63,385 nucleotides of DNA from Chloroflexota bacterium (GCA_009841405.1 VXLV01000077.1:1-63385); one strand, 5' to 3'. Shown: positions 1 to 9,137, numbered from the stretch's first letter. Notes: generated by a model not told the origin, from the letters alone. Numbers and translations: made by a program.

Positions 1-542
1 TCAGCGAGGTCTCCGGCGCGGCCATCAGCAACCCGGATGTGCGCGCGGCGGCGCTGTCGGCGATTGACGTCTGGGGACCCCTGGGCGTGGACGCGGAAGT
101 CTGCTTCGCCGGTTACGGCTCGCTGCTGCTGCTGGACACGGCGTACAGCCCGCGCCGGCTCGTCTGGCTGACGTCCTACCTGCGCCCGGACGGCAAGGTC
201 TGCGCGCAAGTGAATCGGGCCGGCACGGTCGTCTTGATGCCGGGCGCGCCCTCGGCCACGCTGACGCCCAGCCCGCGTCCGGCCGGCTTGCCGCCGCCGC
301 CAACCGCCAATCCCTACTTGATTCGGGACAATCCGGCGACTGCCCGTACGCTGTCGAATTGCATGGTGACCAGCATCGATTTGCTGAACTTCCGCGCCAG
401 CCCGGCCGGGGCGATCAAGAGCTGGTACGCCGGCAACGCCATGGCGCTGTCGCGGACGCAGAATTGGTTCCAGGTGAGCTACCTGGGCAATGTCGGCTGG
501 ATTAGCGCCCACTTCGTCACCACCACCGGCGATTGCGGCTGA
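1..542 (+). CDS. Secreted bacterial SH3-like domain protein, 5'-truncated by window edge
   Basis: The frame is open from base 3 with no stop back to the window edge, so the N-terminus is missing. The first half contains the pattern EVCFAGYGSLLLLD followed by WLTSYLRPDGKVCAQV. After a Pro-rich linker comes an SH3-like module (NCMVTSIDLLNFRASPAG ... NWFQVSYLGNVGWISAHFV). The next gene has the same order of elements, so the two are tandem paralogues 4 bp apart. Bacterial SH3 modules usually bind cell-wall or other extracellular ligands; the ligand here is unknown. Export is inferred from the paralogue, because the signal region of this one is outside the window. Confidence 0.7.
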   Translation, partial: SEVSGAAISNPDVRAAALSAIDVWGPLGVDAEVCFAGYGSLLLLDTAYSPRRLVWLTSYLRPDGKVCAQVNRAGTVVLMPGAPSATLTPSPRPAGLPPPPTANPYLIRDNPATARTLSNCMVTSIDLLNFRASPAGAIKSWYAGNAMALSRTQNWFQVSYLGNVGWISAHFVTTTGDCG

Positions 543-546
543 CACT

Positions 547-1266
547 ATGAAGGCGCTGCTGGGGAGAACGCGGGCGAGTCGTCTGGCGCTGCTGTTGCTG
601 TTGTTGGCGGTCGCGCTGCTGGCGGCCTGGCTGGCGCTGGCGGGCCAGGCGCCCGCAAGCGACGACTTCTTCGCGCTAAGACTGGCGGCGGCCGAGACGC
701 GGGTCGCCGGCTCGCTGCTGAATGAGGTCTGGCAGATTGACGAAGCCGGCGTCGGTCCGCAGAAAGTCCTCGACGCCAGCCCCCACGACCTGATTTTGGA
801 ATCGGGCCCCCTGGATACCGAGCACGAAGTCTGCTTCCAGGGCGATGGCGGCTGGATGCTGGTGGACGGCGGCGTCAGCCCCATGCGGCAGATCTGGCTG
901 CGCAGTTACCGTCAGCCCGATGGCATGACCTGCGCGCTGATGGACCGCCGCGGCATGATGATGATCATCACAGGCGAGCCGCCGCTTTCCTCTGCGCCGC
1001 GCACGACCGCCGTCCCGGCTGAAAGGCGGCTGCTGGAATTGCCAGCCGACAGCCTCGACTCGGCGCGGCCGCTGGCGGATTGCGTCGTCCACAGCATCCA
1101 CACGCTGAACTTGCGCGAGCGGCCGGCCGGGCGCATCCTGGGCGCGTTTGGCGGCGAGGGCGTGGCGCTGGCGCGGACGCCGAACTGGTTCAAAATCACG
1201 GCCGAGGGCATTGAATCGGGCTGGGTCAGCGCCAACTTCGTGTATCCCAGAGGCGACTGCGAGTAG
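547..1266 (+). CDS. Signal-anchored bacterial SH3-like domain protein
   Basis: I start the gene at the ATG at 547, 4 bp after the previous stop, because it places a basic N-terminus (MKALLGRTRASR) directly before a Leu/Ala-rich membrane segment (about residues 13-32). A longer in-frame start at 490 would lie inside the upstream gene and bury that segment. The 239-residue protein has a central module with EVCFQGDGGWMLVD and WLRSYRQPDGMTCALM, then an SH3-like module (LNLRERPAG, NWFKITAEG, GWVSANFV). It is a clear paralogue of the upstream truncated gene, and the pair probably forms an operon. No enzymatic motif is visible, and the role in the envelope is unknown. Confidence 0.75.
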   Translation: MKALLGRTRASRLALLLLLLAVALLAAWLALAGQAPASDDFFALRLAAAETRVAGSLLNEVWQIDEAGVGPQKVLDASPHDLILESGPLDTEHEVCFQGDGGWMLVDGGVSPMRQIWLRSYRQPDGMTCALMDRRGMMMIITGEPPLSSAPRTTAVPAERRLLELPADSLDSARPLADCVVHSIHTLNLRERPAGRILGAFGGEGVALARTPNWFKITAEGIESGWVSANFVYPRGDCE

Positions 1267-1303
1267 ATTTCGGGCGCGGTTCAGCAGCCTGGCCGGCATT
1301 CCG

Positions 1304-1333
1304 CTTACAAAGTCAAACGAATGACGCTATAAT
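1304..1333 (+). promoter_or_regulatory. Sigma70-type promoter for frr-uppS
   Basis: A perfect TATAAT at 1328-1333 is preceded, 18 bp upstream, by CTTACA (4 of 6 matches to TTGACA). It lies in the gap before frr with about 87 bp to the frr start, and no other promoter-like pair is visible in the gap. Confidence 0.5.
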
Positions 1334-1420
1334 GAGCGCGTTGTCCGGCGACCGGGAAGTTTCCGCGCGTCGGCGGATGCTCTTGCGCGGCGCGTGACGG
1401 GACGGGATGGGATGTGACCG

Positions 1421-1978
1421 ATGATTGAAGACATTCTTGAAGAAGCGGAAGGTAAAATGAAATCGACCTTGTCGGTCTTCCGCGATGAGCTCAGCCGGAT
1501 GCGCAGCGGGCGGGCCAGCACCGCCCTGGTCGACCGCATGATGGTGGAGTACTACGGCCAGGATACCGAGCTGCGGCAGCTGGCGAGCGTATCAACGCCC
1601 GAGGCGATGCAAATCCTGATTCGGCCCTACGACAAGAGCGCGATCCGCAATATCGAACGCGCGATTCAGATGTCGGATATCGGCGTCAATCCCAATGTCG
1701 ACGGCGAGAATATCCGGCTGAATATGCCGGCGCTGACCCGCGAGCGGCGGCTGGAGCTGGTCAAGTTCCTCAATCGGCGCATGGAAGAAAACCGCGTCGC
1801 CATTCGCAATATCCGCCGCTCGGCCAACAGCGATCTGCAAGACTTCGAGAAAGAAAAGCTGATCTCCGAAGACGACCGCAAACGCGGCGAAGTCGAAGTC
1901 CAGAAGCTGACCGACAAATTTGTCGCGCAGATTGGTGAATTGGGTGAAAGCAAAGAAAAAGACATCATGGCGGTATAG
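1421..1978 (+). CDS. frr: Ribosome recycling factor
   Basis: This 185-residue protein has the usual length and sequence of RRF. It opens with MIEDILEEAEGKMKSTLSVF, followed by the signature RSGRAS and, near the middle, INIGVNPNVDGE-like residues (DIGVNPNVDGENIRL) and LTRERR. RRF works with EF-G to split post-termination 70S ribosomes in the cytoplasm. The gene is followed 78 bp later by uppS in the same direction. That frr-uppS order is common in bacteria (often pyrH-frr-uppS) and supports both calls. pyrH and tsf are not upstream here. Confidence 0.96.
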   Translation: MIEDILEEAEGKMKSTLSVFRDELSRMRSGRASTALVDRMMVEYYGQDTELRQLASVSTPEAMQILIRPYDKSAIRNIERAIQMSDIGVNPNVDGENIRLNMPALTRERRLELVKFLNRRMEENRVAIRNIRRSANSDLQDFEKEKLISEDDRKRGEVEVQKLTDKFVAQIGELGESKEKDIMAV

Positions 1979-2056
1979 CGCCGCCTGAGGAGCGCGCGGC
2001 GCGGCGGTGTAGAGGATAATTGTCATGCAATTGGAAAGTCGCGGCGGAAATCATTT

Positions 2057-2854
2057 ATGGCGCTATTGACCAAGAGGAACGGGCGGGAGCAGACGGCTCT
2101 GCCACCGCTTGAGAAAGTACCAACCCACGTCGCCATCATCATGGATGGCAACGGTCGCTGGGCGCGGCAACGCGGCTTGCCCCGCTCCGAGGGGCACCGC
2201 CAGGGCACGGAGAACTTGCGGCGCATCATCCGGGCCGCGGTCGAATTCGGCGTGTCGATCATGACAATCTACGCATTTTCAACCGAGAATTGGTCGCGGC
2301 CGCGGCGCGAGGTCATGCTGCTGATGCGCATCCTTGAGATGGTCATCGACCGCGAATTGCAGGAACTGCGCCGCGAAGGCGTGCAAATCCGTCATATCGG
2401 CGAGCTTAAGGGCATCGAGAGCCGGTTGGCGCGCAAAGTGGTGGATGCCTGCGCGTACACGCGCGACAATCAGCGCCTGATCCTGAATGTCGCCTTTAAC
2501 TATGGCGGACGCGACGAGATTGTGCACGCCGTGCAGAATATCGTGCGCGATGGCATTCCCGCCGAGGCGATCACCGAGGACACGATCAGCGACTACATCT
2601 ATACCAGCGATCTGCCCGACCCGGACTTGATCATTCGCACCAGCGGCGAATTTCGCCTGAGCAACTTTCTGATTTGGCAGGGCGCCTACAGCGAAATCTA
2701 CACCACCGAGACCTACTGGCCGGCCTTCGACCGCGTGGAATTCCACCGCGCCTTGCAAGCATACGGCCGCCGTCGCCGCCGATTCGGCAAGACTGACGAG
2801 CAGATCGACGCCGAATTCAGCCGCCGCGGGCCAATGCGCGAGAAGCGCTTCTGA
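2057..2854 (+). CDS. uppS: Isoprenyl transferase (undecaprenyl diphosphate synthase family)
   Basis: This is a cis-prenyltransferase of 265 residues. Visible motifs are [13 protein letters not shown] with the catalytic Asp of the DGNGRWA box, [30 protein letters not shown] and the C-terminal [15 protein letters not shown]. The enzyme condenses isopentenyl diphosphate onto an allylic primer to make the lipid carrier for peptidoglycan and surface glycans. The ATG at 2057 follows a weak GGAAA. The stop overlaps the start of the next gene by one base (TGATG), indicating translational coupling with the aldo/keto reductase. Chain length, and hence UppS versus a shorter-chain synthase, cannot be decided from sequence alone. 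Confidence 0.95.
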   Translation: MALLTKRNGREQTALPPLEKVPTHVAIIMDGNGRWARQRGLPRSEGHRQGTENLRRIIRAAVEFGVSIMTIYAFSTENWSRPRREVMLLMRILEMVIDRELQELRREGVQIRHIGELKGIESRLARKVVDACAYTRDNQRLILNVAFNYGGRDEIVHAVQNIVRDGIPAEAITEDTISDYIYTSDLPDPDLIIRTSGEFRLSNFLIWQGAYSEIYTTETYWPAFDRVEFHRALQAYGRRRRRFGKTDEQIDAEFSRRGPMREKRF

Positions 2855-3822
2855 TGCGCAAGAAGCGCCTCGGCCGCACTGAACTGCAATTGCCGATCGT
2901 CGGCATCGGAACCGCTTTCGTCGGCATCCCCACGCAGAACCAGACCGTCAGCGAATACGAGGACGCGCCCAGCCCAATCGACCGCGAGCTCGGCGTGGAG
3001 ACGCTGGTGGCGGCGATTGACGCCGGCTGTACATTCTTTGATACCGCCGCGCTATACGGACGCAGCCTCAGCGAGGCGATGATCGGCGAGGCGCTGCGTC
3101 AGCGGCCGGAAGCCAAAGGCGACATAATCGTCTCGACCAAAGCCGGCCGCAGCCACGAGGGCTACGACTTCAGCTTTGACGGCATCGTCCGCAGCGTTCA
3201 CGGCAGCCTTGAGCGCCTGGGTCTGGACCGCGTCGACATCGTCTACATCCATGACGCGATGGGGCAGCCGATGGAGCGCGTGCTGGCTGATGACGGCGCG
3301 CTGGGCGCGCTGCGGCATCTGCAGCGGCAGGGGCTTTTCTCTCACATTGGCACGGCGTCCAACGACCCTTCGACCAACCTGGCTTACATCAAAACCGGCG
3401 AGTTCGACGCCGCTGTCATCGCCGATTCCTGGAGCCTTATCAATCGCATCGCCGAGCGCGAGATCTTCGCCGAAGCGGCCAAGCACGATGTCGGCCTGGT
3501 CGCCGCGACCCCGCTCGAACGCGGCCTGCTAGTCACCGGGCCACGCGACGATACCAAGTACCTGAATCGCGTCTTCAGCCAGGAATGCCTCGACCACGTC
3601 CGGGTGATTCAAGCGCTCTGCGCCGATTACGACTTGCCGATGCTGGCGGCTGCGCTGCAGTGGAGCGCGCGTCATTCGCAAGTCGCGTCGACAATCCCGG
3701 GCGCGCGCGTGCCACAGGAAGCGCGGTCCAGCCTGGCCGCCGCCCAGCTTGAGATCCCCGAAGCGTTCTGGGCGGACCTGGCGTCGCTGGTCCGGCACTT
3801 CGACACCGCGATCAGCGTTTAG
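2854..3822 (+). CDS. Aldo/keto reductase
   Basis: This 322-residue TIM-barrel oxidoreductase has the AKR catalytic tetrad: Asp63 and Tyr68 in DTAALYGRS, Lys96 in STKAGR and His133 in YIHDAMG. The C-terminal strand carries TIPGARVPQEARSSLAAA, the NADP-binding stretch. Overall it resembles the D-threo-aldose/L-fucose dehydrogenase branch of AKRs, so an aldose or related carbonyl is a likely substrate, but this is not certain. Its ATG shares a base with the uppS stop, so the two are co-translated. Its 3' end overlaps the convergent membrane-protein gene by 4 bp. Confidence 0.88.
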   Translation: MRKKRLGRTELQLPIVGIGTAFVGIPTQNQTVSEYEDAPSPIDRELGVETLVAAIDAGCTFFDTAALYGRSLSEAMIGEALRQRPEAKGDIIVSTKAGRSHEGYDFSFDGIVRSVHGSLERLGLDRVDIVYIHDAMGQPMERVLADDGALGALRHLQRQGLFSHIGTASNDPSTNLAYIKTGEFDAAVIADSWSLINRIAEREIFAEAAKHDVGLVAATPLERGLLVTGPRDDTKYLNRVFSQECLDHVRVIQALCADYDLPMLAAALQWSARHSQVASTIPGARVPQEARSSLAAAQLEIPEAFWADLASLVRHFDTAISV

Positions 3823-4844
3823 CGCGCATCCGCCGGGCGCGGCCCGCTGTCCAGGTCGCTTGCCCGGCGGATGTCCGCCCAGCCCATCCCTTGCCGAATC
3901 AAGAGCGCGAAGCCAATGATCGTCGGCGCCAGCCAGATGACCAGGTGAACGACGACGGCGTAGGCGGTGGCGGCGGCAGTTTGCTGGTTCAGCGCGCCCA
4001 AAATCGTGATGATGACGAACTCGTTGACGCCGACTTGTCCAGGCGACGCCGGAATCAGACCAGCCAGGTTCACCGCGCCGACCAGCAGCAGCGCGACCGC
4101 GTAGTTTAGCTGCAGGCCAAATGCCTGCATCACCAGCCAGTACGTGCCCGCTTCTATTCCCCACGTTACAAACGAACTGACGATGGCGCCCAGGAGATTT
4201 GCAGGACTGCGCAAGCCTTCCAGCCCGACGATGACATCCTCGCCGATGCGGCTGACTGGACCGCGGAGCGAACCTGGCAGCGCCTGGTTGAGGGCGCGAA
4301 TCAGCGCGCGCAGCAGATGCGGCTTGGCGGCCAGGACCAGGGCGACCAACAGAGCGAAGACGAAGAGCGGCGCGGTAACGGACGTAATCGTCGCCAGGGC
4401 GGGAGACTGGACATCAATGAAGAGCAGGCTGAGGAAGATGAAGCTCAGCATGACGCAGCCATCGAAGAGCCGCTCCAGCGCGACCACCGTTGTCGCGCGC
4501 AGCAAGGGCACATCGTGGTTGCGCCGCAGCAAGTAGATGCGCAGCGCGTCGCCGGCGCGCAGCGGGTAGACATTGTTGCCCATGTAGCCGATGAACACCA
4601 ACTGGCTCAGCGCCGACAGACGAACCAGCTTGATGGCGCGCAGCAAGAACTGCCAGCGCAAAGCGATGATGATCACGGCGAGAATGTAGGTCAGCGTTGC
4701 CGCGGCCAGGATCGGCAAGTCCAGCGCGTTGAGACTGTTCCAGAATTGCTCGGGCTGCAAGCCGCGAAACGCCAGATATAGAAAGCCGGCGCTGATGAAC
4801 ATGCCGGCGATGAAGCCGAGACGACGCTTGTCCAATGTTATCAA
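3819..4844 (-). CDS. Lysylphosphatidylglycerol synthase TM-region / YbhN-type flippase-like membrane protein
   Basis: The 341-residue product has about eight hydrophobic segments. It shows the LPG-synthase-TM (UPF0104) pattern, with ALRWQFLLRAI near the N-terminus, FIGYMGNNVYPLRAGDALRIYLL in the first third, and GLIPASPGQVGVNEF late in the protein. The family includes membrane domains of MprF and stand-alone proteins thought to move or modify lipids or glycolipids. There is no soluble aminoacyl-transfer domain, so an MprF-like tRNA-dependent activity is not supported. It lies 96 bp downstream of alanine dehydrogenase on the same strand and may be read from it. Confidence 0.85.
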   Translation of the reverse strand: MITLDKRRLGFIAGMFISAGFLYLAFRGLQPEQFWNSLNALDLPILAAATLTYILAVIIIALRWQFLLRAIKLVRLSALSQLVFIGYMGNNVYPLRAGDALRIYLLRRNHDVPLLRATTVVALERLFDGCVMLSFIFLSLLFIDVQSPALATITSVTAPLFVFALLVALVLAAKPHLLRALIRALNQALPGSLRGPVSRIGEDVIVGLEGLRSPANLLGAIVSSFVTWGIEAGTYWLVMQAFGLQLNYAVALLLVGAVNLAGLIPASPGQVGVNEFVIITILGALNQQTAAATAYAVVVHLVIWLAPTIIGFALLIRQGMGWADIRRASDLDSGPRPADAR

Positions 4845-4940
4845 GCCCTGGTTGATGCGCGCGACTATGCTAACTTATGACGGCAAGCATACACCAAATC
4901 GCGCGCAAGCCAATGGCTCTTGACGGCGAAGTTGATCCGC

Positions 4941-6086
4941 CTAGAAGGCCGGCAGCGCGTCGAACGCAACTTGTTCGAGCGCGCGCATCGGCTCCACATA
5001 CTCGAGTCCAAAGGTGTCGGCCACGGCCGGATGCGCGCACTGCCCGGCATAGGTGTTGAGCCCCTTGCGCAGCGCCGGGTTAGCGGCGAGGGCCGCCGCC
5101 GCGCCCCGGTCAGCGATCTGCAGGGCGTAGGGCAGGGTGGCGTTGGCCAGCGCCAGGCTGGAGGTGCGCGGCACCGCGCCCGGCATATTGGCGACGCCGT
5201 AGTGCAATACGCCGTCAAGGACGAAGGTCGGATCGCGGTGCGTGGTGGGCCGGGTGGTCTCCACGCAGCCGCCCTGGTCAACGGCGACATCGACGATGAC
5301 GCTGCCCTCGTTCATCAGCGGCAGCATGTCGCGCGTCACCAACATGGGCGCGCGCGCCCCGGCGATCAAGACCGAGCCAATCAAGGCGTCGGCGGCGCGG
5401 ATGGATTTCGTGATGTTGATATGGTTGGAGTAGAGCGTGGTCAACTTGCCGTCCATCACGTCGTCCAGATAGCGCAGCCGGTCGAGATTGATATCGAGCA
5501 GGGTCACGCGCGCGCCCATGCCCAGCGCGATTTTGGCCGCGTTTGCGCCGACCGTGCCCGCGCCCAGGATGACGACGTGGGCCGGCACAACCCCGGGCAC
5601 GCCGCCCAGCAGCATGCCGCGTCCGCCTCGGTGCTTCTCCAGGTAATGCGAGACTACCTGGGTCGCCATGCGCCCGGCGACCTCGCTCATCGGCTCCAGC
5701 AAGGGCAGCCGCCCGGCGCTGTCCTCGACCGTTTCATAGGCGATGCCGGTAACGCCCGTGTTGAGCAGGGCGTCAGTCAAGGCCGCTTCCGCCGCCAGGT
5801 GGAGGTAGGTGAAGAGCACCATGTCCGAGTGCAAGTAATCGCATTCCTTGTCTTGCGGCTCCTTCACCTTGATGACCATTTCCGCGCGCGACCAGACCGC
5901 GGCCGCCGACGCCAGCATCAGCGCGCCCGAGTCGTGATATTCAGCGTCGGGGAAGCCGCTGATTTCGCCCGCTCCGCATTCTACGTACACCATATGCCCG
6001 CGCCGCACGAACTCGCGCACGCCCGATGGCGGCAGCGCCACCCGATGCTCGTCCACTTTCGTTTCTTTGGGAATGCCAATGATCAT
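4941..6086 (-). CDS. ald: Alanine dehydrogenase
   Basis: NAD-dependent L-alanine dehydrogenase, interconverting alanine and pyruvate plus ammonia in the cytoplasm. The 381-residue form starts at 6086 ([18 protein letters not shown]), 8 nt after an AGGAG. An earlier in-frame start at 6167 would add 27 residues that do not resemble the family. Seen motifs: VKVKEP and YLHLAAE near the active site, [18 protein letters not shown], the Rossmann motif [16 protein letters not shown], and [15 protein letters not shown] near the C-terminus. The usual length is about 370 residues. Upstream on the same strand is the C45 hydrolase, across a 264-bp gap containing a hairpin repeat, so separate transcription is likely. 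Confidence 0.95.
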   Translation of the reverse strand: MIIGIPKETKVDEHRVALPPSGVREFVRRGHMVYVECGAGEISGFPDAEYHDSGALMLASAAAVWSRAEMVIKVKEPQDKECDYLHSDMVLFTYLHLAAEAALTDALLNTGVTGIAYETVEDSAGRLPLLEPMSEVAGRMATQVVSHYLEKHRGGRGMLLGGVPGVVPAHVVILGAGTVGANAAKIALGMGARVTLLDINLDRLRYLDDVMDGKLTTLYSNHINITKSIRAADALIGSVLIAGARAPMLVTRDMLPLMNEGSVIVDVAVDQGGCVETTRPTTHRDPTFVLDGVLHYGVANMPGAVPRTSSLALANATLPYALQIADRGAAAALAANPALRKGLNTYAGQCAHPAVADTFGLEYVEPMRALEQVAFDALPAF

Positions 6087-6284
6087 CGCCGCTCTCCTGC
6101 TATATCCCTCAGCTACATTGTACAGCATGTCGGAAGACTGGCAGGAGTTTTCATACAGATTGCCCAAGTGCTGCGAGTGTGCGATTGAGTCTGTTTCGCC
6201 ATTGCAAGACCGGAGCGCTCGATCCAGCCACGGTCAAGGCACAGGGTTGCTCACACATGTGGCGAAAATTCGGGATGAGAAGTT

Positions 6285-6311
6285 GCGGGCGAGCCAAGGC
6301 TCGCCCCTACC
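6285..6311 (-). repeat. GTAGGGGCGA hairpin repeat, copy 1
   Basis: On the minus strand this reads GGTAGGGGCGAGCC, a 2-nt loop, then GGCTCGCCCGC, so GGGCGAGCC pairs with GGCTCGCCC. The same GTAGGGGCGA-loop-TCGCCC architecture appears at 36134, 42372 and 42500, always between genes. Confidence 0.75.
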
Positions 6312-6350
6312 GATTCTCACAAGGACGCGAAGAAAAAAGGCGGGCTTGTC

Positions 6351-7442
6351 TCAGATGATGAAGTGCTCGTATTCGTTGTCAGCCGGGATGCCCCAGACGG
6401 ACCAGAAGTCGCCGCTGGTCGGGCTCATGATGGCGGCCCCGCAGCTCTCGACGTGCATCGGCGGTTTGGGTCGCGTACATATCGCCACGTCATCGCGCGT
6501 CAGCGCCATCAGATCGTCGACCGTAACGGCGTCGTTCGCCAGCAACTCGCGGGCGCGGCGCAGTCGGTTCTCCGAGCTGCTGCGCGATTCCGGCGGCCGT
6601 TCGCGCGCGACATCCAGATTTTGCTGAATCAGGCAGTGGTTGGTATGCGTGATGGTCTCATCGGCCAGCGCCTCCACGTGGTGGGATGTCGACATCGCTT
6701 CAACTTGATAGCCGCGGCCTTGTCCGTCCATCAGCATGTAATTGTGCGCGCCGGCCAGCTTGGCGCCGGTCAGGCATTCGAGCGCAGCGTCGATATCGTT
6801 CTGCTGCAAGATCTTGCGCACGACAAATGGCCAGGTCACTCCGATTTGGCCGTCGGTCGCCATGAGATTGTTGATGCCGACGCAGATGCCCGCGCTATTC
6901 ATGCCGATCATGCCCACGCAGCCGGTTATGGTGAATGTCAGAAACTCCGGCGCGCCAACCGGCTCTCCCTGAATCAAGATAACGTAGGGCGTGGCCGTGG
7001 CGTGCATATCCCAGGTTTGCCCCAGGAAGGCGTTTCCGTTCGCGCTGCGGCCCGGCGGCACCATGAACGCGGTGCAATTGTCGGCGACCAAGGGCGGCGC
7101 GCCCGCCGGGACAGTGATATCGCCCAGGTTGTAGACGACATCAATGAAGTCGGTGAAGCCGTTGTTGATGACCAGTTCAGCCAGACTCAGCCCGGTCGCG
7201 TCGGCCATGCCTTGCAACTCGCGCATTAGATCGGGCGCGTAAGCCTGGTGCTCGGCGACGCAAACCTCGGCCAGGGCGATGACGGCGGCGCGGGACAGAT
7301 TGTGGCCGGTCCAGTCGCCGCTCTGGCTGAGACGGACGCGCTCCTCGGTGAACATGTGGATCTCATCGTGGAAGCGCTGCCCGTGCGCGTAGCCCATTTC
7401 GTAGGAAGAGCCGGCTAGCTTGACTACTCGTATCTTGTCCAT
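6351..7442 (-). CDS. C45 family autoproteolytic acyltransferase/hydrolase
   Basis: This 363-residue protein matches the acyl-CoA:6-aminopenicillanate acyltransferase-like (peptidase C45) branch of Ntn hydrolases. Evidence is the N-terminal GSSYEMGYAHGQRF, the residues DNCTAFM with the candidate nucleophile Cys123 at the autocleavage site, GQTWDMHA shortly after, and GMNSAGICVGINNL in the core. Family members self-cleave before the Cys, which then becomes the N-terminal nucleophile for amide hydrolysis or acyl transfer. The natural substrate is unknown; no beta-lactam genes are nearby. No signal peptide is visible, so a cytoplasmic location is likely. Confidence 0.85.
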   Translation of the reverse strand: MDKIRVVKLAGSSYEMGYAHGQRFHDEIHMFTEERVRLSQSGDWTGHNLSRAAVIALAEVCVAEHQAYAPDLMRELQGMADATGLSLAELVINNGFTDFIDVVYNLGDITVPAGAPPLVADNCTAFMVPPGRSANGNAFLGQTWDMHATATPYVILIQGEPVGAPEFLTFTITGCVGMIGMNSAGICVGINNLMATDGQIGVTWPFVVRKILQQNDIDAALECLTGAKLAGAHNYMLMDGQGRGYQVEAMSTSHHVEALADETITHTNHCLIQQNLDVARERPPESRSSSENRLRRARELLANDAVTVDDLMALTRDDVAICTRPKPPMHVESCGAAIMSPTSGDFWSVWGIPADNEYEHFII

Positions 7443-7879
7443 AAGCGCCCCTAGCTTTCGTGCATAGCTTAACTATACCCGTCTCGACGCGTGAACGCGA
7501 CACTTAGCCGGCTAGCTCGGAAAGAAGCGGTATTCATAGACAATACACAACTATTTGCCGCCATTCATTGTGTATAGTATACAAAACTCCTTTACAGACG
7601 CCGCGCATTATCATACATTTTGGTTGAAGCAGTAGATTTCGACAGGGGAATGGGCGGAGTATCGCGCAGCAAAAGCTCGTTCAGCGTATTGCCAGCGCCG
7701 GGAGAGAAAGATGATGCAGACGCCAATGTTCTACATTGGATTTGCAATGCGGACGACAACAGCCGCGACTTTATGGCGGGCCAAGCGCAGGGATCCTTTA
7801 TCAGAATTACTCACTTGGACAAGATAACTTATTTCAGGAGCAGAACCTAAAGGACGCAAGAGTACGCAAGGAGCGACCG
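7443..7879. other. 437-bp non-coding gap, AT-richer than its surroundings
   Basis: No convincing gene lies here. The 7530-7600 part is AT-rich, with AATACACAA and TTGTGTATA as near-inverted half-sites and the palindrome GTATAGTATAC. It probably holds the control region of the C45 hydrolase (read leftwards) and of the small ORF at 7880. A TTG-started frame at 7620-7850 has no ribosome binding site and no recognisable sequence. Confidence 0.5.
7572..7582. promoter_or_regulatory. GTATAGTATAC palindrome, candidate operator
   Basis: Perfect 5-bp arms (GTATA/TATAC) surround one central base in an AT-rich stretch, about 130 bp upstream of the C45 hydrolase start. The shape is that of a repressor half-site pair, for example GntR-like, but no dedicated regulator adjoins it. 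The assignment is inference. Confidence 0.3.
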
Positions 7880-8098
7880 ATGGCACTGTCTCTGTACTCT
7901 TTTGAGCTAGGAATGATAGTGATCATGGCTCTCTTCATTACAGCGTTATGGCTGGTATGCAGACGCCTGATAGCGCCAAAGCCAACAGACGCGACTGCCA
8001 ATACGGCGCGACTGCGCTCAGCGCGCATCGGGCTAACCTATCAGACGCGAACGTGGCGCGCAGCAGAGATGCTCGCGCCATTGCTTTTCCAGCGCTGA
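7880..8098 (+). CDS. Possible small single-pass membrane protein (72 aa)
   Basis: The ATG at 7880 follows AAGGAG at 7868-7873 with a 6-nt spacer, an unusually good ribosome binding site for this window. The product begins MALSLYSFELGMIVIMAL and continues with one hydrophobic segment (about residues 6-27). A short basic segment (CRRLIAPK) follows, then a polar tail. I recognise no family. It lies alone in an otherwise empty region between two minus-strand genes. The arrangement of one membrane helix and a positive-inside tail is plausible for a small regulatory membrane peptide, but the frame could also be chance. Confidence 0.35.
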   Translation: MALSLYSFELGMIVIMALFITALWLVCRRLIAPKPTDATANTARLRSARIGLTYQTRTWRAAEMLAPLLFQR

Positions 8099-8199
8099 AC
8101 ACGCTACGGTCGATGCGGGCAAACGCCTGTCCTGCGGAGATGGCGCCGCACGCATCCGCGAGTCCACTAGCAGAGTCCTGGTCTTGCTTACCCCGCCGA

Positions 8200-8997
8200 C
8201 TACATCTTATCCATTTCCGCGCGTACGGTAGACAGCAGGTTATCCGCCCGTATCTGCGCCAGTGTGTAGCAGGGTCCCCCGAGCTGGTCAGCCAGGCGCT
8301 GCGCCAGCCCTTGATCGAAGGCCACATGCTCCATGTTGATCGTGACCGTGCGGATATCGGCTTCGTGAATGCGGCGCGCGATGGAATGCGCCTCGTCCTG
8401 CGGCGAAATCGAGTCGCTGATGGAGACATTGCCCGCGCCGTCCGTCAGCAGGATCATCATCGGCATCACGTCCGGATTCAGGTTCTTCTCGCGCATGACC
8501 GACTCGTAGGTCAGCAACAAACCGGCGGAGAGCGGCGTCTTGCCGCCGACCGGGATATCGGCCATGGCTTGCTTGGCCAACACCACTGAATTGGTCGGCG
8601 GCAGCACCAGCGAGGCGCGGTCCTTCTGAAACACGACCAGACCCACGCGGTCGCGGCGCTGATAGGCGTCGGTCAACAGCGACAGGATCGCGCTCTTGGT
8701 CGCCTGCATGCGCTCCGAGACTGCCATGCTCCAGGAGGCGTCGACTGTGAACATGATAAGATTGCTGGCTTTACGGACGCGGACTTTCTCCTGCAGGTCG
8801 GTCTTGCGCAGGGCGTAAGCCATTCCCGTTTCCTGCTTCTGATCGCCGCGCTCGACCTGGAAGGGCGCCGCGGCCCGCAGTGTGGCGTCGAAGGCGATAT
8901 CGCTTGGCTTCTCGCCGGCTTGTTTGGCGCGGACGTAACGCCCGCGTTTGCGCTCGGTGCGCGTGGTTGAGCGGCGCCCGGATTGACGCCGCGTCAT
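8200..8997 (-). CDS. chlD: ChlD/BchD-like VWA protein, C-terminal half of a frameshifted chelatase-type gene
   Basis: This encodes a von Willebrand A domain with a MIDAS site: DASWS in FTVDASWSM, Thr in GGKTPLSAGL and Asp in LLTDGAGN. A basic RR-rich stretch precedes it. This is the C-terminal part of ChlD/BchD-type chelatase subunits. The frame stays open upstream of the ATG at 8997 to 9174, encoding an acidic, Gln/Glu/Pro-rich linker typical between the AAA+ and VWA parts of ChlD. No start codon occurs in that extension. The VWA half is therefore best read as the tail of a -1 frameshift product of the AAA+ gene at 9156-10277, about 690 residues in all. Stand-alone translation from 8997 remains possible. 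Confidence 0.85.
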   Translation of the reverse strand: MTRRQSGRRSTTRTERKRGRYVRAKQAGEKPSDIAFDATLRAAAPFQVERGDQKQETGMAYALRKTDLQEKVRVRKASNLIMFTVDASWSMAVSERMQATKSAILSLLTDAYQRRDRVGLVVFQKDRASLVLPPTNSVVLAKQAMADIPVGGKTPLSAGLLLTYESVMREKNLNPDVMPMMILLTDGAGNVSISDSISPQDEAHSIARRIHEADIRTVTINMEHVAFDQGLAQRLADQLGGPCYTLAQIRADNLLSTVRAEMDKM

Positions 8998-9137
8998 GCG
9001 GTCAAGCTGCGTATTGAGCTTGCGCGTCTCGAATTCGGCTTTGGATTCGACCTGCTGCCCGCCTTCCCACCAGCGCGCGTCGGCGGTGGGGAAGACATCC
9101 TGCGGGGCGGCTTCGGTTTGGCCGAGCTCTTGCTCTT

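Noticed and set aside
2001..2006. CGCCGC/GCGGCG pairing between frr and uppS as a terminator
   Set aside because: The loop is long, there is no U-run, and frr and uppS are usually cotranscribed.
4920..6188. 422-codon plus-strand frame over the alanine dehydrogenase gene
   Set aside because: It is exactly antisense to a well conserved ald gene, has the His/Arg/Gln-rich composition of a GC-rich shadow frame, and matches no family.
7620..7850. 76-codon TTG-started frame in the non-coding gap
   Set aside because: No ribosome binding site, no similarity, and it overlaps the likely control region. The 7880 frame is better supported.
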